A stretch of DNA of 36,115 bases from Clostridiales bacterium 1_7_47FAA (GCA_000155435.1 DS990264.1:208999-245113), one strand, 5' to 3'; shown: positions 17,262 through 25,538, counted from the stretch's first letter. Numbers and translations are program-made. The notes: a model not told the origin generated them from the sequence alone.

Positions 17262-17981
17262 TTATGGGATCAGGGGACGGCCCAGGCCGACGTTAATCTT
17301 GGCATTGGGACGGACAGGGATGTTCATGGCTGCCAGTTTATCTACGACAGGAAGGGAACCGTTTTCGCCAAACCTTGTTACCAGTCCTACGGATACCACC
17401 GTGTCAACATCCTCAAGAAGTTTTAATATGGTAGTGATGATGTATTCCAGGTCCTTTTCCTCAATACGCAGTTCCAGGATTGCGGAGAGGACCTTTTCAT
17501 TTACATATTCTTTCTTAAAACGGCCGGAACCGTCTTCCTCCAGAAGCCCGTACAGGGGATTGTCCTCCAGGATGGGGATGTCCAGCCTGCGCATGGCAGT
17601 GGTTACTTTCTCTACTTCCGTGAACCTGGTTCCTGTACAGGGACGGCCGAATTCCAGCAGAAGTCCGTATTCCCCATAGCCGAATTTTCCTGTAACATCA
17701 TTGGTCTTGGCCTCCTCGGTGCCACGCCCCCAGGCCTTTAAAGCAGGATGCTGGACACCGGGGTCGCTGAACTGCATGCGCACGGCCCTGGGATATTCAA
17801 AGTTTTCATCGGGCATATAAATGGCGTCTGCAGCACAGACGCCGGCTCTGAGACAGACACCGCAGTCAACGCATTCTTCTTCATTGATGCTGACTTTCTT
17901 CCCATCTCTGGTGATACACCCCAGCATACAGTAATCCGTACACCGTCCACATCCAATACATTTTTCCTTGTTAATCCTCAC
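17262..17981 (-). CDS. Ferredoxin-domain protein with a C-terminal domain of unknown function
   Basis: A 239-residue protein. The first 60 residues are a 2x[4Fe-4S] ferredoxin: cluster one C8, C11, C14, C18 and cluster two C37, C40, C43, C49. The remaining 180 residues are of unknown family, with repeated alpha/beta stretches including LLLEFGRPCTGTRFTEVEKV and DTVVSVGLVTRFGENGS, which look ligand-binding or regulatory, possibly ACT-like. GTG 17981 is chosen because AAGGAGG sits nine bases ahead; TTG 17987 is the alternative. The open frame extending to 18185 is not credible because it crosses the promoter. It is divergent from tctC with back-to-back promoters, so coregulation is plausible. 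Confidence 0.65.
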   Translation of the reverse strand: MRINKEKCIGCGRCTDYCMLGCITRDGKKVSINEEECVDCGVCLRAGVCAADAIYMPDENFEYPRAVRMQFSDPGVQHPALKAWGRGTEEAKTNDVTGKFGYGEYGLLLEFGRPCTGTRFTEVEKVTTAMRRLDIPILEDNPLYGLLEEDGSGRFKKEYVNEKVLSAILELRIEEKDLEYIITTILKLLEDVDTVVSVGLVTRFGENGSLPVVDKLAAMNIPVRPNAKINVGLGRPLIP

Positions 17982-18030
17982 TGTCAAATTCCTCCTTATT
18001 CCTTTAGAATCGGGTTTCCTCGGTAATTTC

Positions 18031-18059
18031 ATATTACTGTTTGATTTACGAAAAGTCAA
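18031..18059 (-). promoter_or_regulatory. Promoter for the minus-strand Fe-S operon
   Basis: Minus-strand -35 TTGACT (18054-18059), 17-bp spacer and -10 TAATAT (18031-18036), about 50 bases before the ferredoxin-domain gene start. Confidence 0.7.
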
Positions 18060-18108
18060 TACATTTTTCAATAAAGTAAAATAATATTTACTAAATATAA
18101 AAAAATAC

Positions 18109-18137
18109 TTTACAAATGGCAATTGACTGTGCATAAT
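18109..18137 (+). promoter_or_regulatory. Promoter for the tct operon
   Basis: -35 TTTACA (18109-18114), 17-bp spacer and -10 CATAAT (18132-18137), each one base off consensus. Only 50 bp separate the two -35 boxes of the divergent promoters, so one bound regulator could control both. The leader to tctC is about 205 bases. Confidence 0.6.
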
Positions 18138-18214
18138 AGATATATAGACAAAAGAAGATGGGAAAACAATAGCAAAAATGTACAAAAATATGGAAATCCA
18201 TTTGAAACCCGGCA

Positions 18215-18289
18215 GGGGGGATCTTTAAACGGGCGGGGAGGGGGATTGATAAGGGGATGTACGGACCGCGGCCGGACAGGATCTTTAAA
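18215..18289 (+). repeat. G-run cluster and GGATCTTTAAA repeat in the tctC leader
   Basis: G runs lie at 18215-18220, 18231-18233, 18235-18238, 18240-18244 and 18253-18256, giving four or more runs with loops as short as one base. This fits a G-quadruplex in the transcribed strand. The 11-mer GGATCTTTAAA occurs at 18219-18229 and again at 18279-18289. The remainder of 17982-18349 holds the two promoters and no gene. Confidence 0.55.
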
Positions 18290-18349
18290 GCCCCTTCAGC
18301 CCAGACCGGGAATCATGATGCAGGTTTAAAACAAAAGGAGGAAAAAGGA

Positions 18350-19357
18350 ATGAAGAAGACAATTGCAGCACTGCTAACCTTATCCATGCTGGCAGCAGCC
18401 CTTACAGGATGTTCTAAGAAGGCAGAGGAGGCCGGAGCCAAGGGACCATGGAAACCAGAAGAGAATATAGAGTTCATATGCCAGTCCTCAGCCGGAGGAG
18501 GAAGTGACCTGATGGCACGTTCCATTGCACAGTATATGAAGTCAGAGGGTATTATTGACCAGCCTATTGTTGTGGATAATATTACTGGCTCAGGCGGTGT
18601 CAAGGCATTTACCTATACCCTGGAGAAGAAGGGCGGCGCCTATAACTGGCAGACTGTTAACAGTAATTTCTTCACAGCGCCCATTGCCGGCAATATCGAA
18701 CAGGATTATCATGATTATACGCTTCTGGCTGTAATCGGGGTAGACCCAAATGTACTTTGTGTACCTTATGACAGCCCATTTGAGACCTTTGAGGACATTG
18801 TGGAAGCTGCAAAGGCAGAACCTGGGAAATACAGCATATCCATTGGCGGAGCAGGTTCATCAGGAGCCTGTGTCACCATCATGATGCAGCAGGAGGTTGG
18901 GATTGAACTGAACCAGATTCCCTTTGAGGGAGGAGCGGACGGCCTGACCGCTGTCATGGGCGGACAGGTGGATATGGGCTGGCAGGGAATAGCAGAGCTG
19001 GTAGGACCATGGCAGAATAAGCTCCTGAGACCCATTGCCATAGCGGAAGAAAGCCGTGTGGATGCACTGCCTGATATCCCCACCCTTAAAGAGCTGGGAT
19101 ACGATGTGGTGTTCTCCGTACCAAGGGCAATTGTAGGACCGCCGGACATGCCCCAGGAAGCGTATGAGTTTTATTGTGATGCATTTGACAAGCTGAATGC
19201 ATCGGAGAAATGGCAGAAGGAATACATAGAAGCCAACTACATCATCCCAAGAACAGCAGTGGGCAAGGACTGTGAGATTATCTTCAAGGATTTCCACAAT
19301 GATACATATGCTCTGTATGATGCGATGGGTCTGGCTGTGGGCGAGGCAGTCCAATAG
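18350..19357 (+). CDS. tctC: Tripartite tricarboxylate transporter substrate-binding lipoprotein
   Basis: A 335-residue extracytoplasmic solute-binding protein of the TctC/Bug family. It has a lipoprotein signal peptide ending LTGC (Cys near residue 19) and then the Bug-type opening NIEFICQSSAGGGSDLMARSIA, with further family landmarks VVDNITGSGG and GGQVDMGWQG. It would capture a carboxylate outside the membrane and hand it to TctA/TctB. ATG 18350 follows AAAGGAGG; an open frame to 18257 is ignored because it lacks a ribosome site and would bury the signal peptide. First gene of a cluster of six: transporter, reductase and aconitase-like hydro-lyase. Confidence 0.9.
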   Translation: MKKTIAALLTLSMLAAALTGCSKKAEEAGAKGPWKPEENIEFICQSSAGGGSDLMARSIAQYMKSEGIIDQPIVVDNITGSGGVKAFTYTLEKKGGAYNWQTVNSNFFTAPIAGNIEQDYHDYTLLAVIGVDPNVLCVPYDSPFETFEDIVEAAKAEPGKYSISIGGAGSSGACVTIMMQQEVGIELNQIPFEGGADGLTAVMGGQVDMGWQGIAELVGPWQNKLLRPIAIAEESRVDALPDIPTLKELGYDVVFSVPRAIVGPPDMPQEAYEFYCDAFDKLNASEKWQKEYIEANYIIPRTAVGKDCEIIFKDFHNDTYALYDAMGLAVGEAVQ

Positions 19358-19382
19358 CTTTGTAGCAGGAGGTGTGATTCGT

Positions 19383-19832
19383 ATGGATTTGGTGTTGGGG
19401 ATAGTAAGTATCATATTGAGTGTCATTGTATTTGTTGTTTCCTATAATTATGACAATTATATGTATGATGTGGTAGGCGGAGGAGGTTTCCCGAAGATGC
19501 TGGCTGTCATCATCATCCTCTGTTCCATTGCTGTCATAGGACAGTATCTGATGAGGAAAAAACAGGGACAGCCGGAAGAAAAAAAAGAGAAGCAGAAAGG
19601 AAATGACAAGGCAGCAATCCTGCTGGTGGCCGGTGTCCTGGTATATATCCTGGCGCTGGAGACAGTGGGATATCTGATATGCACCATCCTGCTGGTGGCT
19701 TTCCTGCTGTGGATACAGAAGGTAAGGAATCCCAAGGTGCTTCTGGCCGGTACCTGTACCATCTGCGGCTTTTTGTATATCATATTCGTGGTGGTGCTGA
19801 ATGTAAAGCTGCCCACCGGTTTCTTAATATAG
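19383..19832 (+). CDS. tctB: Tripartite tricarboxylate transporter small membrane subunit
   Basis: A 149-residue membrane protein with four hydrophobic segments and a Lys/Glu/Gln-rich cytoplasmic loop in the middle (about 60-78), the usual TctB layout. The second segment follows GGGGFPKMLA, a typical TctB N-terminal feature. Sequence conservation in this family is weak; the assignment rests on topology, size and position between tctC and tctA. ATG 19383 has AGGAGGTG upstream. The open frame reaching back to 19272 overlaps tctC and is not used. Confidence 0.88.
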   Translation: MDLVLGIVSIILSVIVFVVSYNYDNYMYDVVGGGGFPKMLAVIIILCSIAVIGQYLMRKKQGQPEEKKEKQKGNDKAAILLVAGVLVYILALETVGYLICTILLVAFLLWIQKVRNPKVLLAGTCTICGFLYIIFVVVLNVKLPTGFLI

Positions 19833-19845
19833 GGAGGTAGAGAAG

Positions 19846-21324
19846 GTGTTACAGAGTTTATGGATTGGAATACAGACCGCGTTTGGACCGGCCGCCCTGC
19901 TTTGTACGGCTCTTGGGGTGGCGGTTGGCATCCTGGGCGGCGCAATGCCGGGAATCAATGCGTCTATTACAACGGCGCTGCTGCTCCCTTTCACCTATTC
20001 AATGGAACCCACGGAAGCACTTATGCTCCTGGTAGGCGTGTACATCGGCGTTAACTACGGCGGTTCCATTCCTGCTATTTTAATCGGAACCCCGGGAACC
20101 CCGTCAGCCGGGGCCACACTTTTAGACGGTCATCCCATGAGGATGCAGGGAAAAGCCAGTCTGGCCCTCAATGTATCCCTGACCGCCAGCACCGTTGGCA
20201 ATCTGGTCAGCGGCGTGATACTCGTAGCGGTTGCCCTTCCCATTGCAAAAGCCGCGCTCCGTTTTGGACCGGCGGAGTACTTCAGCCTTGGCGTATTGGG
20301 ACTTACCCTGATTGCGGGGCTTACTGAGAAAAATGTCATCAAGGGAATCTTTGCTGCTTCCCTGGGACTTTTCCTGTCAACCGTGGGAGCGGACGAGTTT
20401 TTGGGCAGGCCCAGGTTTGCCTTTGGAAGCATTGACCTGGCCCAAGGAATTGACCTGGTGCCTGCCATGATGGGACTTTTTGCCATGGGTATGATGATTA
20501 AGGATTTCTGGAAGCCTCAGGACCTGGACAGTAATAAGGAAGAGATAAAACTGTCCGTGCTGCCGCTTAACGTGTTTAAGAAAATATTCCCTATCAGCCT
20601 GTTTTCAGGAACACTGGGAACCTTCATCGGTGCCCTTCCGGGAGCAGGGGCATCGGTTGCAAGTTTTATCTGCTACAACCAGGTTAAGTCCATGTCTAAG
20701 GAGCCTGAGAAATTCGGCACAGGCTGTGTGGAGGGAGTCGCGGCTGCGGAGGCATCCAACAACGGTGTTACCGGCGGCGCCCTGATACCCATGCTGGGTC
20801 TTGGAATCCCAGGTTCCGGGACAACCGCAATCATCCTCAGCGCCATGATTATCCATGGGATTGTCCCGGGGCCGAATCTTTTCATCAGCAAACCGGAGAT
20901 TCCATATGGATTATTTGTGGCGGTATTCACAGGAACCATATTCATGTATCTGCTGGGACTTCTTTATACAAGGATGTTCCTGAAGGTGATCATGCTGCCC
21001 CAGGAAATCCTGAACACGGCAATTGTGGCAATCGTCCTTACAGGGGCTTATGCGGTACAGAGGGATACTTTTGACCTTTGGGTTGTATTTACCCTTGGGA
21101 TTGCGAGCTTTTTCCTTCGGAGGGTAAAGGTTCCCATTACCCCTCTGGTCCTGGGGCTTGTGCTGGGGGCTACGGTGGAGCGTTCCATGAGAAGGGCGCT
21201 TACGCTTTCGGGCGGCAGCTGGAGTACGTTCTTTACCAGACCCTTAAGTGCGGTGCTGCTTATGGGAGCTGTTTTCATGCTTGGATGGACCATTTACCGG
21301 TCCCATAAATTTGCAAAGAAATAG
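19846..21324 (+). CDS. tctA: Tripartite tricarboxylate transporter large permease
   Basis: A 492-residue, roughly 12-segment permease of the TctA family. It shows GGAMPGINASITTALLLPFTY early, the GVYIGVNYGGSIPAILIGTPGTP motif, and its internal duplicate GALPGAGASVASFICY with LGLGIPGSGTTAIILSAM. The two inverted halves are characteristic. It moves the substrate delivered by TctC using the ion gradient. GTG 19846 follows GGGAGG; the gene is 13 bp after tctB. The next gene, 24 bp downstream, is an enoate-reductase-like enzyme, so the imported substrate is probably processed by the following three genes. Confidence 0.93.
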   Translation: MLQSLWIGIQTAFGPAALLCTALGVAVGILGGAMPGINASITTALLLPFTYSMEPTEALMLLVGVYIGVNYGGSIPAILIGTPGTPSAGATLLDGHPMRMQGKASLALNVSLTASTVGNLVSGVILVAVALPIAKAALRFGPAEYFSLGVLGLTLIAGLTEKNVIKGIFAASLGLFLSTVGADEFLGRPRFAFGSIDLAQGIDLVPAMMGLFAMGMMIKDFWKPQDLDSNKEEIKLSVLPLNVFKKIFPISLFSGTLGTFIGALPGAGASVASFICYNQVKSMSKEPEKFGTGCVEGVAAAEASNNGVTGGALIPMLGLGIPGSGTTAIILSAMIIHGIVPGPNLFISKPEIPYGLFVAVFTGTIFMYLLGLLYTRMFLKVIMLPQEILNTAIVAIVLTGAYAVQRDTFDLWVVFTLGIASFFLRRVKVPITPLVLGLVLGATVERSMRRALTLSGGSWSTFFTRPLSAVLLMGAVFMLGWTIYRSHKFAKK

Positions 21325-21348
21325 ACAGACGTCAGGAGGATTTTTAAA

Positions 21349-23226
21349 ATGGAAAAGTTGTTTACACCCATTAAGCTGGGGGCTGTGGAGATTAAGAACC
21401 GGGTCATCCTTCCGTCCATGTGTGTGCATTTTTGTGACAAGGACGGACATATGAATGATTGCTTCCGTGAGTATGTGAGGAAGCGGGCAGCCGGCGGCGC
21501 AGGCCTTTTGATCATACCGGGAAGTCCGCACGGAAAGACAAGCGCCGGACGTCCGGCACTGTCAGATGATTCATACATACCGGACTGGAAGGAACTGGCG
21601 GACATGGTGCATTCCTATGGAACGAAGTTATTCTGTCAGCTCCACCCGGCCAAGCATCAGGCTGGCAGGGGACATGCGGTGGAAAGACCCTCGGATTTTA
21701 CAAAGGAAGAACTGGATGGACTGATTGCCAGTTATGCGGCCTGCGCCCTCCGGTGTAAAAAAGCCGGGGTGGATGGTGTGGATATCCATGGGGCCCATGC
21801 CCATGAAATAGCTCTGTTCATGTCGGAGTTTTATAATGACAGGACAGATGGGTATGGCGGAAGCATTGAGGGAAGGGCGCTGTTTCCGGCCCAGATCATA
21901 AAAGCCATCAAGTCTGCCTGCGGTTCTGGATTCCCTGTCGTGTTCCGGATCAGCGGCACCGAGATGGTGGAGGGCGGACGTACTGTCCAGGAAACAGGAG
22001 AGATAGCCAGGATCCTGGAGGCGGCAGGGGCGGATGCAATCCACGTATCCATCGGTATGCCGGAATCAGGCGGATATATATCGGCAACCATGGATGTGGA
22101 GGACTGCTTTAATGTGGAAAATGCAGCCGTCATCAAGAAGTATGTGAGCATACCGGTGATTGCCGTAAACCGTATTGTGGATATCAAGGATGCGGTGGAA
22201 GTGGTGGAACAGGGAAAGGCAGACATGGTTTCCATGGCCAGGGCACAGCTGGCTGATCCGGAACTGGTGAATAAGTATCTGGGGATTAATGATGAACCGG
22301 TATACAGGTGCATTGGATGTAATCAGGGATGCAAGGATAAAAAGGCGCGTAAGAAGATTACCTGTATGCAGAACCCGCTTCTGGGACGGGAGGAACTGAT
22401 TCATTTCGTCCCGGCCACAAAAGAAGAACAGCAGGAAAAGATATTAATTGCAGGAGCTGGTCCGGCAGGGCTGGAGCTGGCCTGTAACCTGGCAAGAAGG
22501 GGGCTTGTACCTGAGATTTATGAAAAAGACCAGATACCGGGCGGACTTGTGAACCTGTCAGCCCTTGCACCCTGCAAGAAGAATATGTTAAGCCTGATTA
22601 AAAGCCGTGTGCAATATTTGGCGCAGCATGGGATTGATATACATTGCGGCGTGGAAGTGACAGAGGAACTTATAAAAGAGAAAAATCCTGATGTGCTGGT
22701 GGTGGCTACAGGAAGCCGTCCCGCTGTACCTGAGATTCCCGGAATCCATGCAGACGCTGTGATGACAGGAGATGAAGCGCTGAAAGCGAAGGAAATCACA
22801 GGAAAACATGTGGTTGTACTGGGAGCAGGGCTGATTGGCTGTGAGGTGGCGGACTATCTGGCAGAAGCAGGAAACCGTATTACTATTGTGGATGTGGCTT
22901 TGGTGGCTGCTTCTTCCCTTAATGCCTTTAGAAGGAATTTCATGCTGAAACGTATGGGGCAGTATTCCATTGAATGGATGATGGAAACGCAGATTACAGA
23001 CATTTCCCTTCCAAGGATAGGGGTTTCACAACAAGGAGAGGACAAGACAATTGAGGATGTGGATTTCCTGGTGGTTGCGGCTGGCAGGAAACCAGTGAGG
23101 GAACTGGAGGACATAGGGAAAGCACAAGGATGCAAGGTCCTGGTGCTTGGGGACGCATGCAGCGTGGGAACTGCGTTGGATGCAATCTATCATTCGGTAG
23201 AGCCGGCCCTTCACATCTTTGATTGA
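21349..23226 (+). CDS. Old-yellow-enzyme-type enoate/dienoyl reductase (FMN, [4Fe-4S], FAD)
   Basis: A 625-residue flavo-iron-sulfur enzyme of the 2-enoate reductase, 2,4-dienoyl-CoA reductase and BaiCD/BaiH kind. Domain one (about 1-330) is an FMN TIM barrel opening LFTPIKLGAVEIKNRVILPSM, with HGAHAHE and NDRTDGYGGSIEGR. A [4Fe-4S] site follows (C321, C324, C328, C339). Domain two has the FAD fingerprint AGAGPAGLELA (near 367), and an inserted NAD(P) fold has LGAGLIGCEVADYL (near 490). Such enzymes reduce C=C bonds next to a carbonyl or carboxylate. The neighbours (tricarboxylate uptake before, aconitase-like hydro-lyase after) suggest an unsaturated carboxylate such as aconitate as substrate; this is inference. 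RBS AGGAGG. Confidence 0.85.
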   Translation: MEKLFTPIKLGAVEIKNRVILPSMCVHFCDKDGHMNDCFREYVRKRAAGGAGLLIIPGSPHGKTSAGRPALSDDSYIPDWKELADMVHSYGTKLFCQLHPAKHQAGRGHAVERPSDFTKEELDGLIASYAACALRCKKAGVDGVDIHGAHAHEIALFMSEFYNDRTDGYGGSIEGRALFPAQIIKAIKSACGSGFPVVFRISGTEMVEGGRTVQETGEIARILEAAGADAIHVSIGMPESGGYISATMDVEDCFNVENAAVIKKYVSIPVIAVNRIVDIKDAVEVVEQGKADMVSMARAQLADPELVNKYLGINDEPVYRCIGCNQGCKDKKARKKITCMQNPLLGREELIHFVPATKEEQQEKILIAGAGPAGLELACNLARRGLVPEIYEKDQIPGGLVNLSALAPCKKNMLSLIKSRVQYLAQHGIDIHCGVEVTEELIKEKNPDVLVVATGSRPAVPEIPGIHADAVMTGDEALKAKEITGKHVVVLGAGLIGCEVADYLAEAGNRITIVDVALVAASSLNAFRRNFMLKRMGQYSIEWMMETQITDISLPRIGVSQQGEDKTIEDVDFLVVAAGRKPVRELEDIGKAQGCKVLVLGDACSVGTALDAIYHSVEPALHIFD

Positions 23227-23238
23227 CAGGTGTATGCT

Positions 23239-24486
23239 ATGGCAACTATTGTAGAAAAGATTTTCAGCAGCCATGCCGGAGGAGAAGTAAAAGCCGGGGA
23301 ACTGGTCATGGTTAAGGTGGACGCAAGTCTTGTCCAGGATATGAACGGACCTTCCACTATTAAGTATTTTGAGTCATTTGCAGAGACGGTCATATCCCCT
23401 GAAAAACATCTGTTTTCACTGGATCATTTCTCGCCAAGCTCATCCATACAGGCGGCCAACAATCATCGAAAAATGCGGCATTTTGTAAAAAGGCACGGGA
23501 TTGGGCATATGGTGGAAGAAGGAAGCGGCATCGGTCATCAGCGCATGGTGGAGACAGGATTAGTGAAACCCGGTGGTATCATCGTGGGCACGGATTCCCA
23601 TTGCTGTCATTATGGGGTACTCAATGCCTTCAGTACCGGTATCGGGGCATCGGAGGAGGCTGTTGTCCTGGCCAGTGACAAGTGCTGGTTCAAGGTGCCG
23701 GAAACCATAAGGGTGGAATTTACCGGTGCCCTGAACCCCATGGTCACTTCCAAGGACCTGATTCTTGTACTGATTCAGGAACTGACACAAGCAGGGGCAA
23801 TCTACCAGTGCCTGGAGTTTGGCGGGGACACCCTTAAGGAACTGTCCGTGGATGACAGGGCGGTTATCTGCAATATGGCAGTGGAGGCAGGGGCAAAAGG
23901 CGCCATCATGCCGTATGATGAGGTGCTGGAACAGTGGCTGGCGGATAGGGGAATGGAATGCAACGGGGGGGTTGCCCCGGATGCGGATGCCTGTTATGCA
24001 AGGCAAATGGTCATCGACGTATCTGCCATCGCGCCCATGGTGGCCATCCCGCCTGATATCGACCAGGTGGTTCCCGTGGATTCCATTGGAAAGCAAAAGG
24101 TGCATGAGGTAGTGATTGGAGGCTGTACAAATGGAAGATACACGGATTTTGCCCAGGCAGCAGATATCTTAAGGGGCAGGAAGATAGCCCCGGGTGTCCG
24201 CCTTGTGATAGCCCCCGCCTCCAGGGAGATTGCAGGTAAAATGCTGGAGACAGGCGTGTACCGGGATCTGTTGATGGCAGGCGCCACCATATTGCCGCCC
24301 TGCTGCGGCCCGTGTACGGGAATCACGGGAGGCCTTATCGGCGATAATGAGGTGGTTTTTGCCACGGCGAACCGGAATATGCCGGGCAGGATGGGAAGCC
24401 AGAAGGGGAAAGTGTTCATCGGTTCCCCGGTGGTGGCTGCCTATTCCGCTTTGGCAGGGATAATTACAGTTAAGGAGCAGGTATGA
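23239..24486 (+). CDS. Aconitase/isopropylmalate-isomerase-type hydro-lyase, large subunit
   Basis: A 415-residue [4Fe-4S] hydro-lyase large subunit of the LeuC/HacA/DmdA type. It begins ATIVEKIFSSHAGGEVKAGELV. It has VGTDSHCCHYGVLNAFSTGIG, GGCTNGRYTDF with C296, and PPCCGPCTG with C356 and C359 as the other cluster ligands. Family members add or remove water across 2-hydroxy di- or tricarboxylates (isopropylmalate, homocitrate, dimethylmalate, methylcitrate). No leucine synthesis genes are near, and the cluster has a tricarboxylate transporter, so a catabolic substrate is more likely than isopropylmalate. ATG 23239 is taken because AGGTG precedes it by seven bases; a GTG at 23230 overlaps that site. 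Its stop overlaps the small-subunit start. Confidence 0.87.
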   Translation: MATIVEKIFSSHAGGEVKAGELVMVKVDASLVQDMNGPSTIKYFESFAETVISPEKHLFSLDHFSPSSSIQAANNHRKMRHFVKRHGIGHMVEEGSGIGHQRMVETGLVKPGGIIVGTDSHCCHYGVLNAFSTGIGASEEAVVLASDKCWFKVPETIRVEFTGALNPMVTSKDLILVLIQELTQAGAIYQCLEFGGDTLKELSVDDRAVICNMAVEAGAKGAIMPYDEVLEQWLADRGMECNGGVAPDADACYARQMVIDVSAIAPMVAIPPDIDQVVPVDSIGKQKVHEVVIGGCTNGRYTDFAQAADILRGRKIAPGVRLVIAPASREIAGKMLETGVYRDLLMAGATILPPCCGPCTGITGGLIGDNEVVFATANRNMPGRMGSQKGKVFIGSPVVAAYSALAGIITVKEQV

Positions 24487-24968
24487 TGTTTAAAGGCAGA
24501 GCGCGTATTTTAGGCGATAACATAAGCGGGGATTACATAATCAGCAAGGAGTATATCCGGGCCGGTTATTCCCTGGATGAGATGGTGAAATTCCTGTTCC
24601 AGGTACCCCGTCCTGATTTGGGGCCAACCCTTAAGCCTGGTGATATCATCGTGGGAGGCCGGAACTTTGGCTGCGGTTCTTCGCGGGAATTCGTGATGCT
24701 GCTGCTTAAAGAGGCAAAGATTGACTGTGTGATTGCGAAGTCCTTTGCAAGGGGATTTTTCAGGGCCTGTATCAATCAGGGAATCATGCCCGTGGAATGT
24801 GAGATGGAAGCTGTGGAATATGATGAGATATGTGTGGATACCCAAGCGGGAACCGTGAAGGTAAACGGGCAGCGGGAATATGGATTCCAGAAGCTGCCGG
24901 TCCTGATGGACAGGATTGTCCTTGAAGGGGGCCTGATACCCTATTATGTGAAGCACCAGGGATTGTAG
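24483..24968 (+). CDS. Aconitase/isopropylmalate-isomerase-type hydro-lyase, small subunit
   Basis: A 161-residue swivel-domain subunit of the LeuD/DmdB type, with the signature GGRNFGCGSSRE (near 58-69) and FARGFFRACINQGIMPVE. It supplies substrate-binding residues to the large subunit. The ATG overlaps the stop of that gene (ATGA), so the two are translated in balance. AAGGAG precedes the start; ATG 24486 directly after is equally possible. Last gene of the tct cluster, followed by a strong terminator. Confidence 0.88.
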   Translation: MMFKGRARILGDNISGDYIISKEYIRAGYSLDEMVKFLFQVPRPDLGPTLKPGDIIVGGRNFGCGSSREFVMLLLKEAKIDCVIAKSFARGFFRACINQGIMPVECEMEAVEYDEICVDTQAGTVKVNGQREYGFQKLPVLMDRIVLEGGLIPYYVKHQGL

Positions 24969-25003
24969 TACCGGCGCCGCCCGGCGCTATCAATATATCA
25001 GTA

Positions 25004-25069
25004 AAAAATAAACTATCAAATTCTGCCGGATGGATGGGAGCCCTGAAAAGCAGGTTTGATAGTTTTTTA
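25004..25069. terminator. Bidirectional terminator between the hydro-lyase and the XRE gene
   Basis: An 11-bp perfect stem (25010-25020 with 25055-25065) is extended inward by CTGC/GCAG (25023-25026 with 25050-25053). It is flanked by a T run on the plus strand (25063-25068) and by TTTATTTTTTAC on the minus strand, so it serves the converging genes on both sides. Confidence 0.88.
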
Positions 25070-25339
25070 TTGTTTGTTCAGTTTGGAGGAGCCGTCCGTC
25101 CCTTCGGTGTCAGAGCCGTCTACATGTACATCATTAAAAAGAATCAACTCGTCGGGGTTCAGTTCCAGAAAATCGCAGAGCCGGATGAACGTGGTGGCTA
25201 AGGGTGTCTTGCCGCTGAGATACTGATGGATCTTTGGTTTGGAAACACCGGAGAGCTGGGATAACTCGGTAAGGGTCTTGATGTCCTTGTCAATCATCCT
25301 TTTACGTATGGTCTTTGAATCTACCGTGATTCTGGTCAC
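25067..25339 (-). CDS. XRE-family HTH transcriptional regulator
   Basis: A 90-residue DNA-binding protein with one Cro/CI-type helix-turn-helix (about 10-65), including LTELSQLSGVSKPKIHQYLSGKTPLATTFIRLCDFLELNPDEL, and a short acidic tail. The start is set at GTG 25339 (TRITVDSK) with AGGTGA just ahead. The longer GTG at 25384 lies only a few bases from the predicted transcription start, so it could hardly carry a ribosome site. The promoter is a perfect consensus. It lies convergent to the tct cluster; whether it regulates that cluster is unknown. The extreme 3' end overlaps the terminator tail. Confidence 0.8.
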   Translation of the reverse strand: MTRITVDSKTIRKRMIDKDIKTLTELSQLSGVSKPKIHQYLSGKTPLATTFIRLCDFLELNPDELILFNDVHVDGSDTEGTDGSSKLNKQ

Positions 25340-25394
25340 TATATCACCTGCCTTATGTAAAGTGTATGGAATGGAACCATCCACACCTCATCCT

Positions 25395-25423
25395 ATTATA
25401 AGTGGTTTTCAGATTGATGTCAA
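25395..25423 (-). promoter_or_regulatory. Perfect-consensus promoter of the XRE gene
   Basis: Minus-strand TTGACA (25418-25423), 17-bp spacer and TATAAT (25395-25400): every consensus base is present. This strength is typical of regulators that repress themselves. Confidence 0.85.
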
Positions 25424-25509
25424 GCAAGTGGCTGGAGCGTTTCCAACTGCATTCCTCAAACGTTCCTCCTTATTTCCTGCCGCCGCCGGAAGTATGGCAT
25501 AAAAAGTGG

Positions 25510-25538
25510 TTGCATTTTCAATAAAATTGTGCTAATAT
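25510..25538 (+). promoter_or_regulatory. Promoter of the ACT-protein/hom operon
   Basis: TTGCAT (25510-25515), 17-bp spacer and TAATAT (25533-25538), about 65 bases before the ACT-protein start. Confidence 0.65.

Noticed and set aside
17982-18185. N-terminal extension of the ferredoxin-domain gene
   Set aside because: It would cross the -10 and -35 boxes at 18031-18059, and the strong ribosome site lies just before 17981.
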